The translations under genes and the position numbers were made by a program. A DNA stretch of 64,000 nucleotides from JAIXWP01 sp046309775 (GTDB lineage Bacteria; Bacteroidota; Bacteroidia; Flavobacteriales_D; Sanyastnellaceae): contig JBKCOM010000035.1 of assembly GCA_046309775.1 (NCBI GenBank), forward strand, positions 32,674 to 96,673, given 5' to 3'. Shown here in pieces: positions 43,308 to 52,313 of the stretch. Position 1 is the stretch's first letter. Each line of letters starts with the position of its first letter. The notes under the pieces were generated by a model that worked only from the letters and a program-made list of their open reading frames with translations, had not been told where the DNA came from and did not search any database.

Positions 43308-46147
43308 TGTTTATCATTTATGATTAATGGTAGAGTAACAACGAAGAAATTATGCGTGTCTTCTACTGTAATACTCTTTTGAAATAAAAGTTGATACCGA
43401 CTTCTTATATTATTCAATCCAACTCCTGTACTTTTCTCTGGAGAAATCTTTGGACTTTTAGTATTTTTTACAATAAGCCCACCGTCTTGGATGATGATCG
43501 CAATTTTGAGCGGCGTAGATTGGGAGATACTATTGTGTTTTACCGCGTTTTCCGCAAGCAATTGCAATGTCATAGGAGGTATAACGCTATTCCAAAAATT
43601 CGAATCGATAGAAACTTCGCATTTCAAGTTGTTTCCGAAGCGCTGTTTTTGCAGATAAAGATAGTTTTCTACCAGAGCAATTTCTTCTTCAAGGGTGATT
43701 ATCTGTTTGTTTTGATTTTCTAAAATTTGCCTATAGTAATCACTTAATTTTTCTACATAATCGATTGCTGATTCTTTGTCTTGATGAATGGCATTGATGA
43801 GTGCATTGAATGAGTTGAAAAGGAAGTGAGGATTGATTTGATTGCGAAGTGTGTCGAGCTGTACTTGCGTTTGTTCTTGCTGCAACCTCATTTTCTTTTC
43901 TCTTGCTTTGATGCGATAATTGATAGTATAGAAAATTGCGGCAATGAGTGCGATGCTGCTAATAAGAATAAACCACCACTGCTGCCAAAAGGGCTTTTTA
44001 ATTGAGAAGGAATAGGATGCTGTGGTGGCTTCCAACCAATTTTCATGCACTGCTACTTGCAATTCAAAAGTATAGTCACCATAGCTTAGCCTTGGAAAGA
44101 TGATATCAGCATCTCGCGTGTGAACCCATGTACTGTCAAGGCCAAGAAGGCGATAACGAAAGACGAGGTCATCTTGCTGTTTTAACCAGAGACCAGAAAC
44201 ATTAAAAGTGAAATGCCTGTCGGTACTATTAAAAACGTGAATGGAGGTATCTATAGGTTGCAATGAAACTAGCACATGATCAATGAGCGGTAATGGCATG
44301 GTGCGCTCTGCAATGCCTTTTCTTTCATATCGAACAAGAGCATTCTCGAGAGCAAACCATTGAAAGTTCTCGTCATTGGTAATGATGTCGAGATAATTGC
44401 TGTTGATGCCATTGATAGCAGGGAAAAAGGTAATTTGATTTTGATTTAATGTCAAGCTGAAAATTCCTTCTGTAGCAAGTGCTGTGACACTTCCTTTGCG
44501 ATCTGCTTCAATGGAAAGAATATGAGCAAAGCCGCGTTGAACTTTCAGTTTCTCCTTTTTAATGATGGATTCATTCCAGATGATTATCTCATTCTCCGAT
44601 GTTAAAAACCAAATATTGCCTTTATCATCCTCGGTGATATCAATGATACTCATTGATTCATTTAGTACTGGATAGAGTTTGTCTTTTTGAATGTATGCCA
44701 CACCTTTTCCATCTGTACCAAGCCATACCCGTCCTTTTGAGTCATAAAAGAGTTGGTAGATGAAGCGCGAATAATCATTGGCTATTTGAAGGGGTTCGAG
44801 GTTAATCTTCTTCTGATCATATTCTGCTTTGTAAATCCCGTTGAGGGTAGCAAGCCACATTTGATTATTTACTTCCGCGATAGAAAAAATATTTCCATCT
44901 TCAAGGCCGTGTGAATTGTTGATGTAATCAATTCGATTTGTAGTAGGATCAAAAACTCCGAGACCAGCGCCATATTTTCCAAACCAAATACGTCCAAGTT
45001 GATCTTCTCGAATACATATTATTTGGTGCTTTGGATCGCTTGTCTGTTTTGTGATGAATTTCAGCTTATTGCCTGGAATAAATTCATCGGCATGGTAGCA
45101 AAGTCCTTGAGAAGTGGCGAGCCAAAGCTTTCCAGACCGATCATGGTATATGGATGTTATATTTTTGAAACTTACCGACTCGTGATCTTGAGTATAAAGA
45201 AATTGAAGATTTGAAATGAGAATAGATCCATTGTTTTGACACATGATTAAATTCCCTTCTCGATCGATGATTGCATCTGAGATGGATTGCTGTTGATCGA
45301 TTGCTTCGTTATCCTTATAATTGGACTCATAAATACTTTTTAGATCATGAGTGGCTATAAGAATTTGGTTGTCGCCAGTTATCAATATCCATTCATCATT
45401 TTTCTTTAAGACAAATCGTATGGGCTCATTGGCAGCTGATAGCACGGTGCTTTCCTTCGGATTGTTGATGTAAAACTGAGTAAGTGTGCCGCCATATGTT
45501 CCGAGAAGCATCTTATCTCCGTCCTTATAAATGCTGTGTACGAGATTATCGGACAGTCCTTCATTATTAGTAATGACAGATATTAGTTTTTTATCCGTGC
45601 TAATCAAGTGCAAACCGGCATCTGTTCCTACGTATATTTTATTTTCCGAATGAATTAGAAAGTGGATAGAATTGTCTTGTAAAACATTTCCTTGATCAAT
45701 GGTAGAAATTAAATTTGCTCCTTTGAATATGGCTATGCCAGAAGAAGCGGTTCCCGCCCATAATGTCTCATTGTCGAGAGCAAGAAGTGCTGTTATTGCA
45801 TTTTCATTATAGGAAAAATGCTCAACGGTATAATGAGGTTGTGTCTTGATTCTGTAGAGGAGCCCCTTTTCACTTCCTGCGTAGATATATTCACCATCTC
45901 CTGTCAAAGCTGTAATGGCTTGATTATTCTGCAGAGGCAGGCGAATCAACTTAGATGTTTTGCCATTAAATCGGATGATTCCTTCATTTGTTCCAATCCA
46001 AATTATTCCGGTAGAATCCTCGTAGATTTTTTGATACCGAATGCCGCTGCTTTGATAATTGATATTGAGTTTTGAAAAATAGGGCTGTTGCGCCAGTCCT
46101 GCGACGTGAAATAATATCAGACAAATAGTGATGAAAAGCGACTTCAT
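43304..46147 (-). CDS. Beta-propeller sensor histidine kinase, LytS/YehU type
   Basis: A 947-residue sensor. Signal peptide (about 1-19), then two seven-bladed Reg_prop propellers (about 25-620, with repeated IWIGTNEGI/LWLATSQGL blades), a Y_Y_Y domain (about 640-710, ending GDYTFELQV), a TM helix (about 722-742, WWFILISSIALIAAIFY), and the His_kinase domain with His774 in NPHFLFNSFNALI. HATPase_c ends with GVGLNNIRSRY. The plan matches Bacteroidota hybrid-like regulators of polysaccharide use, here with a separate LytTR partner. It starts on the base after the YceI stop. Confidence 0.92.
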   Translation of the reverse strand: MKSLFITICLILFHVAGLAQQPYFSKLNINYQSSGIRYQKIYEDSTGIIWIGTNEGIIRFNGKTSKLIRLPLQNNQAITALTGDGEYIYAGSEKGLLYRIKTQPHYTVEHFSYNENAITALLALDNETLWAGTASSGIAIFKGANLISTIDQGNVLQDNSIHFLIHSENKIYVGTDAGLHLISTDKKLISVITNNEGLSDNLVHSIYKDGDKMLLGTYGGTLTQFYINNPKESTVLSAANEPIRFVLKKNDEWILITGDNQILIATHDLKSIYESNYKDNEAIDQQQSISDAIIDREGNLIMCQNNGSILISNLQFLYTQDHESVSFKNITSIYHDRSGKLWLATSQGLCYHADEFIPGNKLKFITKQTSDPKHQIICIREDQLGRIWFGKYGAGLGVFDPTTNRIDYINNSHGLEDGNIFSIAEVNNQMWLATLNGIYKAEYDQKKINLEPLQIANDYSRFIYQLFYDSKGRVWLGTDGKGVAYIQKDKLYPVLNESMSIIDITEDDKGNIWFLTSENEIIIWNESIIKKEKLKVQRGFAHILSIEADRKGSVTALATEGIFSLTLNQNQITFFPAINGINSNYLDIITNDENFQWFALENALVRYERKGIAERTMPLPLIDHVLVSLQPIDTSIHVFNSTDRHFTFNVSGLWLKQQDDLVFRYRLLGLDSTWVHTRDADIIFPRLSYGDYTFELQVAVHENWLEATTASYSFSIKKPFWQQWWFILISSIALIAAIFYTINYRIKAREKKMRLQQEQTQVQLDTLRNQINPHFLFNSFNALINAIHQDKESAIDYVEKLSDYYRQILENQNKQIITLEEEIALVENYLYLQKQRFGNNLKCEVSIDSNFWNSVIPPMTLQLLAENAVKHNSISQSTPLKIAIIIQDGGLIVKNTKSPKISPEKSTGVGLNNIRSRYQLLFQKSITVEDTHNFFVVTLPLIINDKQ

Positions 46148-46684
46148 TTACTTCAATACAGCATTAACAACCACGGCAATAGTAGGAGAAATTTTCTGTA
46201 CCACAATGCGCGGAATCGTTATGCCATGATCTTCGAGAAGTACATTGAATACAGAGGAAACATGGTATTCACCATTTTTCTTTGTGAAAGTAATCTCAAG
46301 AATGCGCTCTTTTATGACGCCATGGATTTCCAGCTTGCCTTTCGCTCTGAGTGTCTGCTTATCCTTGGTGGGATCGAATTTGTCTAAAATTTTGCCCGAA
46401 AAACTCGCTCTGGGAAACGACTGTGATTCTAGGTAATTTTCGTTGAAGTGCTCTTTTTGTAGTGCACTGTTAAATCCTTCGAATGAATTGATGTCAACCG
46501 TGAATGCAAAACTGTTGGATGATGAATTAAAAAGCCCCTTCAATTTGGTTGAAGAGGCTTTAATGACTTCTAATTCTGCGTTTGACTCAAAAGCAATATT
46601 TCCTTGTTTTACCTGCAGGTTTTGACTTTCTGCTTTTTGAGAAAAAACAAAAAAGAGAATAATTGCTATGAGCTTAAGTTTCAT
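46148..46684 (-). CDS. YceI-family protein, second copy
   Basis: A 178-residue exported protein with a signal peptide (cleaved near AESQ, about 20) and YceI strands FTVDINSFEGFN, KEHFNENYLES, FPRASFSGKI and KLEIHGVIKERI. It shares the HFNENY(V/L)ES and FP(K/R)A landmarks with the YceI protein at 39784, so they are paralogues placed in different redox-linked operons. The ATG at 46684 is five bases after the ferredoxin stop; an earlier ATG at 46702 lies inside the ferredoxin gene. Confidence 0.88.
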   Translation of the reverse strand: MKLKLIAIILFFVFSQKAESQNLQVKQGNIAFESNAELEVIKASSTKLKGLFNSSSNSFAFTVDINSFEGFNSALQKEHFNENYLESQSFPRASFSGKILDKFDPTKDKQTLRAKGKLEIHGVIKERILEITFTKKNGEYHVSSVFNVLLEDHGITIPRIVVQKISPTIAVVVNAVLK

Positions 46685-46689
46685 TTTTA

Positions 46690-46989
46690 TTAAACGTCCC
46701 AAGTGATTTTTACATTTTCACTTCTTGGATGCGACTGGCATGCGAGGATGTAGCCTTGCTTTAATTCCTTGTCGGTCAAAGCATAGTTTACAGTCATGTG
46801 TACTTCTCCCTCCAATACTTTTGCTTTGCAAGAAGTACAAATTCCACCTTTGCATGAATAGGGTGCATCCACACCAATATTCAATGCTCCATTTAGGATG
46901 CTGTCACCGTCAGCGGGTAATTCAAATTTGAATTCTGTATCATCGATGATGGTTGTAATTTTTGAAACTCCGTTAAACTGATCGCTCAT
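46690..46989 (-). CDS. Plant-type 2Fe-2S ferredoxin
   Basis: A 99-residue protein with a single beta-grasp ferredoxin domain. Cluster ligands are Cys46, Cys51, Cys54 and Cys84 in CKGGICTSC and ILACQ. It resembles the C-terminal domain of PaaE-type reductases but stands alone with no flavin domain. It lies four bases after the TlpA-like gene. It may carry electrons for an oxygenase or reductase outside the window. Confidence 0.9.
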   Translation of the reverse strand: MSDQFNGVSKITTIIDDTEFKFELPADGDSILNGALNIGVDAPYSCKGGICTSCKAKVLEGEVHMTVNYALTDKELKQGYILACQSHPRSENVKITWDV

Positions 46990-46993
46990 ATTT

Positions 46994-47479
46994 TTATTGA
47001 TTTAAATATTGTTCTACTTCTTTTACAAACTCGGGATTTTGCCAATCGCACTCTCCGAGAATGCTGTGTGCAATTTTACCTTTAGAATTGATGAAGTAGG
47101 TAACAGGGATGCTATAAATATTGTTTTCTTTTAATGAAGGCGTTTGAAAAAATCGCTCTGATGTGGTGTTGAAACGAAGTGTAGTTTTTTGTATTATCTC
47201 TTGTGAATCGTCCGTAACAAATACTACATTAAAGCGGTCTCTATTATTATCAGCAAATGAAATAATTTCAGGCATTTCCTGCATACACGGGCCGCACCAA
47301 GCTGCGTAGAAATGTACGATAGCTGGGAGTTGCACAAACTTCTCTAGTGGCGCTTGCTCGCTATTTTTCGTCACCATGATGCCAGAGAGCTCGACATCAT
47401 ATGCAATTTTATAGCGATAAAAGAAAAAGCCTCCAATACCAAGAAGTACAATATAAAGAACAATAGAAGACCTACTCAT
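46994..47479 (-). CDS. TlpA-like membrane-anchored thioredoxin
   Basis: A 161-residue protein with an N-terminal TM anchor (about 6-21) and a thioredoxin fold with the active site WCGPC (Cys62-Cys65) and the cis-Pro loop SIPVTYF. Proteins of this kind reduce disulfides in the periplasm, often in cytochrome maturation. Three bases separate it from the DUF4412 gene and four from the ferredoxin gene. Confidence 0.9.
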   Translation of the reverse strand: MSRSSIVLYIVLLGIGGFFFYRYKIAYDVELSGIMVTKNSEQAPLEKFVQLPAIVHFYAAWCGPCMQEMPEIISFADNNRDRFNVVFVTDDSQEIIQKTTLRFNTTSERFFQTPSLKENNIYSIPVTYFINSKGKIAHSILGECDWQNPEFVKEVEQYLNQ

Positions 47480-47482
47480 TGT

Positions 47483-48154
47483 TTATTCATTTCCCATAGT
47501 TGGCATCATGCCCTGCATTTGCTCAGGTGTCATAATCTGATAACCTTCGGGTATGTTAAAAACCGAAGCCGATACAGCTTCTTTTGAAATTGCGGTAATT
47601 GTAAACTGGAGCGACATGCCTTCAATGTTCATCACATATTCCATCATAGTTCCTTTGAAAGGTAGATTGGTGGTTCCCGCATTAATTTCTTCAGTGAACC
47701 AAAATTCTACTTTGATGCTTTCCTTTGTTTCCTCATCAACAATTGTTGCGATGGCCTTTTTGCAATTGTAACCAGCGATCTTTTTGGTTTCAGAAGTTTT
47801 TTCGATTTTGGCGCCACTCAAATCAAATCCTGTCGTGTTGGCTTCTGATGAATTTTCGACTTTTTGAGTCATTGCAAATTTCTGTCCCATCATATCTGTA
47901 AGCACTGTTACTTCTTTAGCAATAGAATCGAAAATTATCATTTGCGTGCCCATCGCACTTTTAATTTCAGCCTTTGTCTTAGCGCCTTTGATGTAGGTAG
48001 TAATATCTTGGTTGAACATGGCCTTCATTCCTTCCATCTCAGCGGGAACTTGAAGCGGGATAATCTTAGCGGTCATTTTTCCTTCGAAGCTTTGAGCTAC
48101 TCCTACAAGAGCGCATAGGATAGCAACGAAAGCGAGTGTGAATTTTTTAATCAT
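47483..48154 (-). CDS. DUF4412 exported protein
   Basis: A 223-residue exported protein with a signal peptide (cleavage near GVAQ, about 20). It has the DUF4412 pattern: an opening FEGKMTAKI strand, the GYNCKKAI motif near 130 and a Met-rich tail (PEQMQGMMPTMGNE). The Met-rich tail could bind copper, but this is speculation. It is between the E1 fusion and the TlpA gene. Confidence 0.8.
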   Translation of the reverse strand: MIKKFTLAFVAILCALVGVAQSFEGKMTAKIIPLQVPAEMEGMKAMFNQDITTYIKGAKTKAEIKSAMGTQMIIFDSIAKEVTVLTDMMGQKFAMTQKVENSSEANTTGFDLSGAKIEKTSETKKIAGYNCKKAIATIVDEETKESIKVEFWFTEEINAGTTNLPFKGTMMEYVMNIEGMSLQFTITAISKEAVSASVFNIPEGYQIMTPEQMQGMMPTMGNE

Positions 48155-48175
48155 GGGTTTATTGTTTTTTTGGTA

Positions 48176-50260
48176 TTAGTAGGTCAACAATTCTGCCAAC
48201 TTGGCTTTCACCTTTTCTGCGTTGGGAAGCATTGTCTGTTCTAGGGTACTATTTAGCGGAATTGCGGGAACATTTATAGAGCCAATGGTCATTACAGGAG
48301 CATCGAGGTATTTGAAGCACGCTTCATTTATTTTTCCTGCGAGGGCTTGTGCAAAACTGTTGTTTGCTGGTTCTTCGGTAACTACCAGACAGCGATTACA
48401 TTTTTCTACTGCAGCAAAAACACTTTCGTAATCAACGGGCACAATGGTGCGCAAGTCTACAATTTCTACTTGCCCAGGAAATGCTTCTGCTGCACCCTTA
48501 GCCCAGTAGACGCCCATTCCATAGGTGATGACCGCTACTTTTTCTTCATCAGAATTGGCAGAAATCACGGTTCGAGCTTTTCCAAAAGGGATTACATAAT
48601 CCTCGTCGGGCTCTATCGTGCGTGCGTCTTCTGTTCCTTTTACTTTACTCCAATAAAGTCCCTTGTGTTCGAGCATTACCACTGGATTCGGGTCATAATA
48701 AGCCGCCTTTAAAAGGCCTTTCAAATCGGCTCCTGTACTTGGGTAGGCTACTTTGATTCCTCTGATATTTGAAAGAACGCTTTCAACGCTGCTGCTGTGA
48801 TAAGGACCACCAGAGCCATACGCACCGATGGGAACTCGAATCACACAGCTTACATTCCACTTTCCATTGCTCAAATAATAACTTCGAGCCGCTTCTGTAA
48901 ACAATTGATTGAGGCCTGGCCATATATAATCTGCAAATTGCACCTCAACAATCGGTTTACATCCCGCTGCGCTCATCCCTACGGTACTGCCGATGATGAA
49001 TGCCTCTTGAATGGGTGTGTTGAATACGCGATTGTCGCCAAATTTTTCTGCCAATGTAGCCGCTTCGCGGAATACACCGCCGAGCCTGCGTCCCACATCT
49101 TGACCATATAACAATGCTTCTGGATGTTTGGCAAGAATTTCTTGCATTGCAAATAGTGCACTGTCTACCATCACCGTGGGTTGTTTGCCTGAAGGCTCAC
49201 GTTGTCCTTTTTCCTCAGTGATTGGGGTGGGGGCGTAATCATGCAATAACAAATCTTCTGGACGCGGATCTTCTGCTTGAAGTGCTTGTTGATAGGCGTT
49301 TTCAACTTCTTTTCGAACCTCGTTGAATATATCTTTTAGTGAAGCTTCTGCAAAGCCGAGGCCTTCCAATTGCTTCATAAATTTGGGCAGTGGGTCTCTT
49401 TTTTGAGCTGCTTCAAGATCATCTCGATACCATTCGCGGCGCACCCCACTGGTGTGGTGTCCGAGCAGCGGCACTTTGCAGTGAATAAGCCACGGCCTGC
49501 GCGAGCGGCGCACGTCTTCAAAAACTTCCTTTATCGTATTGTATGAGGCAAGAAAATCTGTTCCATCGATCGATTTCACTTTCAACCCTGGAAATGCTCT
49601 TGAATAAGTAACGGCGTCGCCAAAACGTATCTCGCTTGAGTGTGCGCTGATATCCCATTCATTATCTTGTACGAAAAAAACAATCGGCAATTGCTTGAGA
49701 GTTGCCATGTGAAAGGCTTCGCTCACTTCACCTTCTGTAATAGCTGCGTCGCCAATGGAGCAAACCACCAAAGGTTTGTCTTCAGATGATGAATATTGAT
49801 CGAGTGCTTGTTTTTCGCGGTACTGCATTCCCATTGCGATTCCCGTTGCGGGTATGGCCTGCATCCCAGTGGCACTCGATTGGTGCGGAATCTTGGCCAT
49901 GTCGTCCCGCTTGAGCGAGGGGTGCGAATAATAGGTGCGACCACCACTGAAAATATCATCACGCTTGGCCATCAATTGAAGCATGAGCTCATATGGGGTA
50001 ATGCCCATACCCAAAAGAATGCTATCATCACGGTAATAAGCACTCAAAAAATCCTGCGGTTTGAGTTGAAGCCCCAGTGCAAGCTGGCATGCCTCATGCC
50101 CGCGTGAAGTAGCGTGGACATATTTGGAGGTTACCTTGGCGTTTTCTTCATATATATCCGACAAGTTGCGGGCGGTAGACATAAGCCTGAAAGCTTTGAG
50201 CAACAAATCGCTGCTGAGCTGACCCTGCCTCGTGGAATCGGTTTTTTCTAATGTCGACAT
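48176..50260 (-). CDS. Branched-chain 2-oxoacid dehydrogenase E1, fused alpha and beta subunits
   Basis: A 694-residue fusion of both E1 subunits. The alpha part (about 20-330) carries the thiamine-diphosphate motif starting GDAAITEGE near 168 and ending in DN. The beta part (about 365-690) has YGQDVGRRLGGVFR and the typical C-terminal transketolase end. E1 decarboxylates 2-oxo acids (here probably those from Val, Leu, Ile) and passes the acyl group to lipoyl-E2; E2 and E3 are not in the window. Divergent from dapF, with its own TATATTCG box 20 bases before the ATG. DUF4412, TlpA, ferredoxin, YceI and a two-component pair follow with small gaps. Confidence 0.92.
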   Translation of the reverse strand: MSTLEKTDSTRQGQLSSDLLLKAFRLMSTARNLSDIYEENAKVTSKYVHATSRGHEACQLALGLQLKPQDFLSAYYRDDSILLGMGITPYELMLQLMAKRDDIFSGGRTYYSHPSLKRDDMAKIPHQSSATGMQAIPATGIAMGMQYREKQALDQYSSSEDKPLVVCSIGDAAITEGEVSEAFHMATLKQLPIVFFVQDNEWDISAHSSEIRFGDAVTYSRAFPGLKVKSIDGTDFLASYNTIKEVFEDVRRSRRPWLIHCKVPLLGHHTSGVRREWYRDDLEAAQKRDPLPKFMKQLEGLGFAEASLKDIFNEVRKEVENAYQQALQAEDPRPEDLLLHDYAPTPITEEKGQREPSGKQPTVMVDSALFAMQEILAKHPEALLYGQDVGRRLGGVFREAATLAEKFGDNRVFNTPIQEAFIIGSTVGMSAAGCKPIVEVQFADYIWPGLNQLFTEAARSYYLSNGKWNVSCVIRVPIGAYGSGGPYHSSSVESVLSNIRGIKVAYPSTGADLKGLLKAAYYDPNPVVMLEHKGLYWSKVKGTEDARTIEPDEDYVIPFGKARTVISANSDEEKVAVITYGMGVYWAKGAAEAFPGQVEIVDLRTIVPVDYESVFAAVEKCNRCLVVTEEPANNSFAQALAGKINEACFKYLDAPVMTIGSINVPAIPLNSTLEQTMLPNAEKVKAKLAELLTY

Positions 50261-50280
50261 CTCATCCTAAATTCTACGGG

Positions 50281-50288
50281 CGAATATA
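50281..50288 (-). promoter_or_regulatory. -7-like box of the E1 fusion operon
   Basis: TATATTCG on the minus strand (50288-50281) is one base from TAnnTTTG; the ATG is 20 bases downstream. It lies 27 bases from the divergent dapF box, so the two promoters share a short control region. Confidence 0.4.
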
Positions 50289-50315
50289 GCGCGGAAATCC
50301 TGTCGCTTTGGTGAC

Positions 50316-50323
50316 TATCTTTG
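50316..50323 (+). promoter_or_regulatory. -7 box four bases before the dapF GTG
   Basis: TATCTTTG (50316-50323) is a perfect TAnnTTTG and CACG separates it from the GTG at 50328. Predicted leaderless start. Confidence 0.5.
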
Positions 50324-50327
50324 CACG

Positions 50328-51113
50328 GTGAGTATTGAATTTACAAAATATCACGGTACGGGCAACGACTTTATCATGATTGACAATCGTGACTTGCGTT
50401 TTGACCTGAATTCGCAACAAATTCAGCATTTGTGCGACCGCCATTTTGGAATCGGTTCAGACGGTCTCATATTAATCGAGCCTCCCCGCCACCATGGTCA
50501 AGATTTTTATATGAATTTTTACAACCCAGATGGGAGTAGCAGTTTTTGTGGTAACGGGAGTCGATGTGCGGTAAAATTTGCTTCAGAACTCGGAATGATT
50601 GCGGAGTCTTGCTCATTCGCTGCGATTGACGGCCCGCATGAGGCTACCTTGAGTAAAAATGAGATCGCCGTCAAAATGAAAGATGTTTATGAAATAGTTC
50701 ATCGCGGTGATGGGGCTTATTTTTTAAATACCGGAAGTCCTCATTATGTCCAAATTGTAAGGAGCGTAGAGCAAATCGATATTCATTCCGAAGCAAAACC
50801 GATTCGATACCATGAGGATTTTGCACCCAGTGGAACTAATGTGAATTTTATTGAAAAGCTTTCTAATAATATGATTCGCATGCGCACTTTTGAAAGAGGT
50901 GTCGAGGATGAAACGCTTTCTTGTGGAACAGGAGTGACAGCCGCAGCAATTGTATTTGCGATCCACGAACAGCTAGACGGCGAGATTCAAGTGCACACTA
51001 GGGGGGGAGAATTAGCAGTTAGTTTTGATAAAAATATAAAAAATCACTTTTCCAATATTTTCCTGAAAGGCCCAGCCAAGAAGGTTTTTTCAGGTACTAT
51101 TTCTGTTTTATGA
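50328..51113 (+). CDS. dapF: Diaminopimelate epimerase
   Basis: A 261-residue enzyme interconverting LL- and meso-diaminopimelate for lysine and peptidoglycan synthesis. The two catalytic cysteines are Cys74 (FCGNGSRC) and Cys199 (LSCGTGV). The N-terminus EFTKYHGTGNDFIMID is classical and fixes the GTG start at 50328. The stop overlaps the DUF4105 start by four bases (ATGA). Confidence 0.97.
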   Translation: MSIEFTKYHGTGNDFIMIDNRDLRFDLNSQQIQHLCDRHFGIGSDGLILIEPPRHHGQDFYMNFYNPDGSSSFCGNGSRCAVKFASELGMIAESCSFAAIDGPHEATLSKNEIAVKMKDVYEIVHRGDGAYFLNTGSPHYVQIVRSVEQIDIHSEAKPIRYHEDFAPSGTNVNFIEKLSNNMIRMRTFERGVEDETLSCGTGVTAAAIVFAIHEQLDGEIQVHTRGGELAVSFDKNIKNHFSNIFLKGPAKKVFSGTISVL

Positions 51114-52285
51114 AAAAAATCTTACTGATTTTATTATGTCTCTTTTCTCTTCAGTTGATAGCTCAAGACAACAAGCGCTATCAAGCTTCGGAGAATGCTC
51201 GTTTCACTTTGTTGAGTTGCACCAGTGGTCCTGATTTGTATAGCATCTTCGGACACACTGCTATTCGATATGAAGATTCTCTAGATGGTCGCTGGGTGGA
51301 TTGGGTGTTCAACTATGGAACATTTGAATTCTCAGATGATTTTTATTGGAAATTTGCGCAAGGAAAACTTGATTACAAACTTTCACTCGAAGACTTTGCG
51401 AATTTTCAGCAAGAATATATATATACTGGTCGTGGTATTTATGAGCAAGAATTATTGCTGTCGGTTGAAGATAAAAGACGATTGTTCGATTTATTGGTCG
51501 AGAATTACGAGCCAGAAAATAGAACTTATCGCTATGATTTCTTTTATGATAATTGCGCCACGAGAGTGCGCGATATGTTACGCAGATCTTCGTCGGTTCC
51601 AGTTGAATTTACCTATGTGAGAGCAAAAGAATGGACGTTTAGAGACGCCATACAGCGCTATTTGGATCATATGCCTTGGAGCGATTTCGGTATCGATTTG
51701 GCTCTGGGTTTACCTTGCGACAAGGTCATGGGTAAAGAAGATGTGATGTTCCTACCTGATTCCTTGATGAAGGATTTTTCTTTTGCTTCTTACGGTGATG
51801 GATTATTAGTAAAGCCAGTTTCTGAGGTCTTACCTTACGAGTATGAGTTGAATGATAATTCTCTTCTGACTCCAATAAATGTTTTTGGATTGCTATTTTT
51901 TATTCAAGTAATAATTGGAGTTATAGTTTTCAAGAGAAAACAATCATACACACCGATAGATCGTCTGCTGATGCTGGTTGTAGGACTTGTAGGGGTGATG
52001 GTTTTCTTTTTGTGGTTTTTTACCGATCACACAGCCACCAAGTGGAATATGAATTTGATTTGGGCCAATCCAATCAATTTTATTTTAGTATTTGTATCAT
52101 GGAAGCGAAACTGGGTGAAGACATATTTTAAATGGAATACGATTCTTTTGTTTATGTTGGTGGTTTGTTGGTTTTTCATTCCCCAACGTTTACACCTTGC
52201 CACGTTGCCTATGGTATTGGGATTGATCTTTATAGGTCTGCGTTCATGGAGGCCTGGATTGTTTGCAAAGTCTCAGCGAGGGTAA
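51110..52285 (+). CDS. DUF4105 membrane protein
   Basis: A 391-residue protein with a signal peptide (about 1-19), a periplasmic DUF4105 domain (about 25-240; TLLSCTSGPDLYSIFGHTA, then the Cys-bearing YDFFYDNCATRVRD) and four or five C-terminal TM helices. DUF4105 is thought to be a papain-like NlpC-type hydrolase fold; the Cys in DNCATR and the His in FGHTA could be a catalytic pair (inference). Translationally coupled to dapF, which points loosely to cell-wall metabolism. Confidence 0.82.
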   Translation: MKKILLILLCLFSLQLIAQDNKRYQASENARFTLLSCTSGPDLYSIFGHTAIRYEDSLDGRWVDWVFNYGTFEFSDDFYWKFAQGKLDYKLSLEDFANFQQEYIYTGRGIYEQELLLSVEDKRRLFDLLVENYEPENRTYRYDFFYDNCATRVRDMLRRSSSVPVEFTYVRAKEWTFRDAIQRYLDHMPWSDFGIDLALGLPCDKVMGKEDVMFLPDSLMKDFSFASYGDGLLVKPVSEVLPYEYELNDNSLLTPINVFGLLFFIQVIIGVIVFKRKQSYTPIDRLLMLVVGLVGVMVFFLWFFTDHTATKWNMNLIWANPINFILVFVSWKRNWVKTYFKWNTILLFMLVVCWFFIPQRLHLATLPMVLGLIFIGLRSWRPGLFAKSQRG

Positions 52286-52313
52286 TTTGAAAATATTTTG
52301 TAACTTTCAGCGG

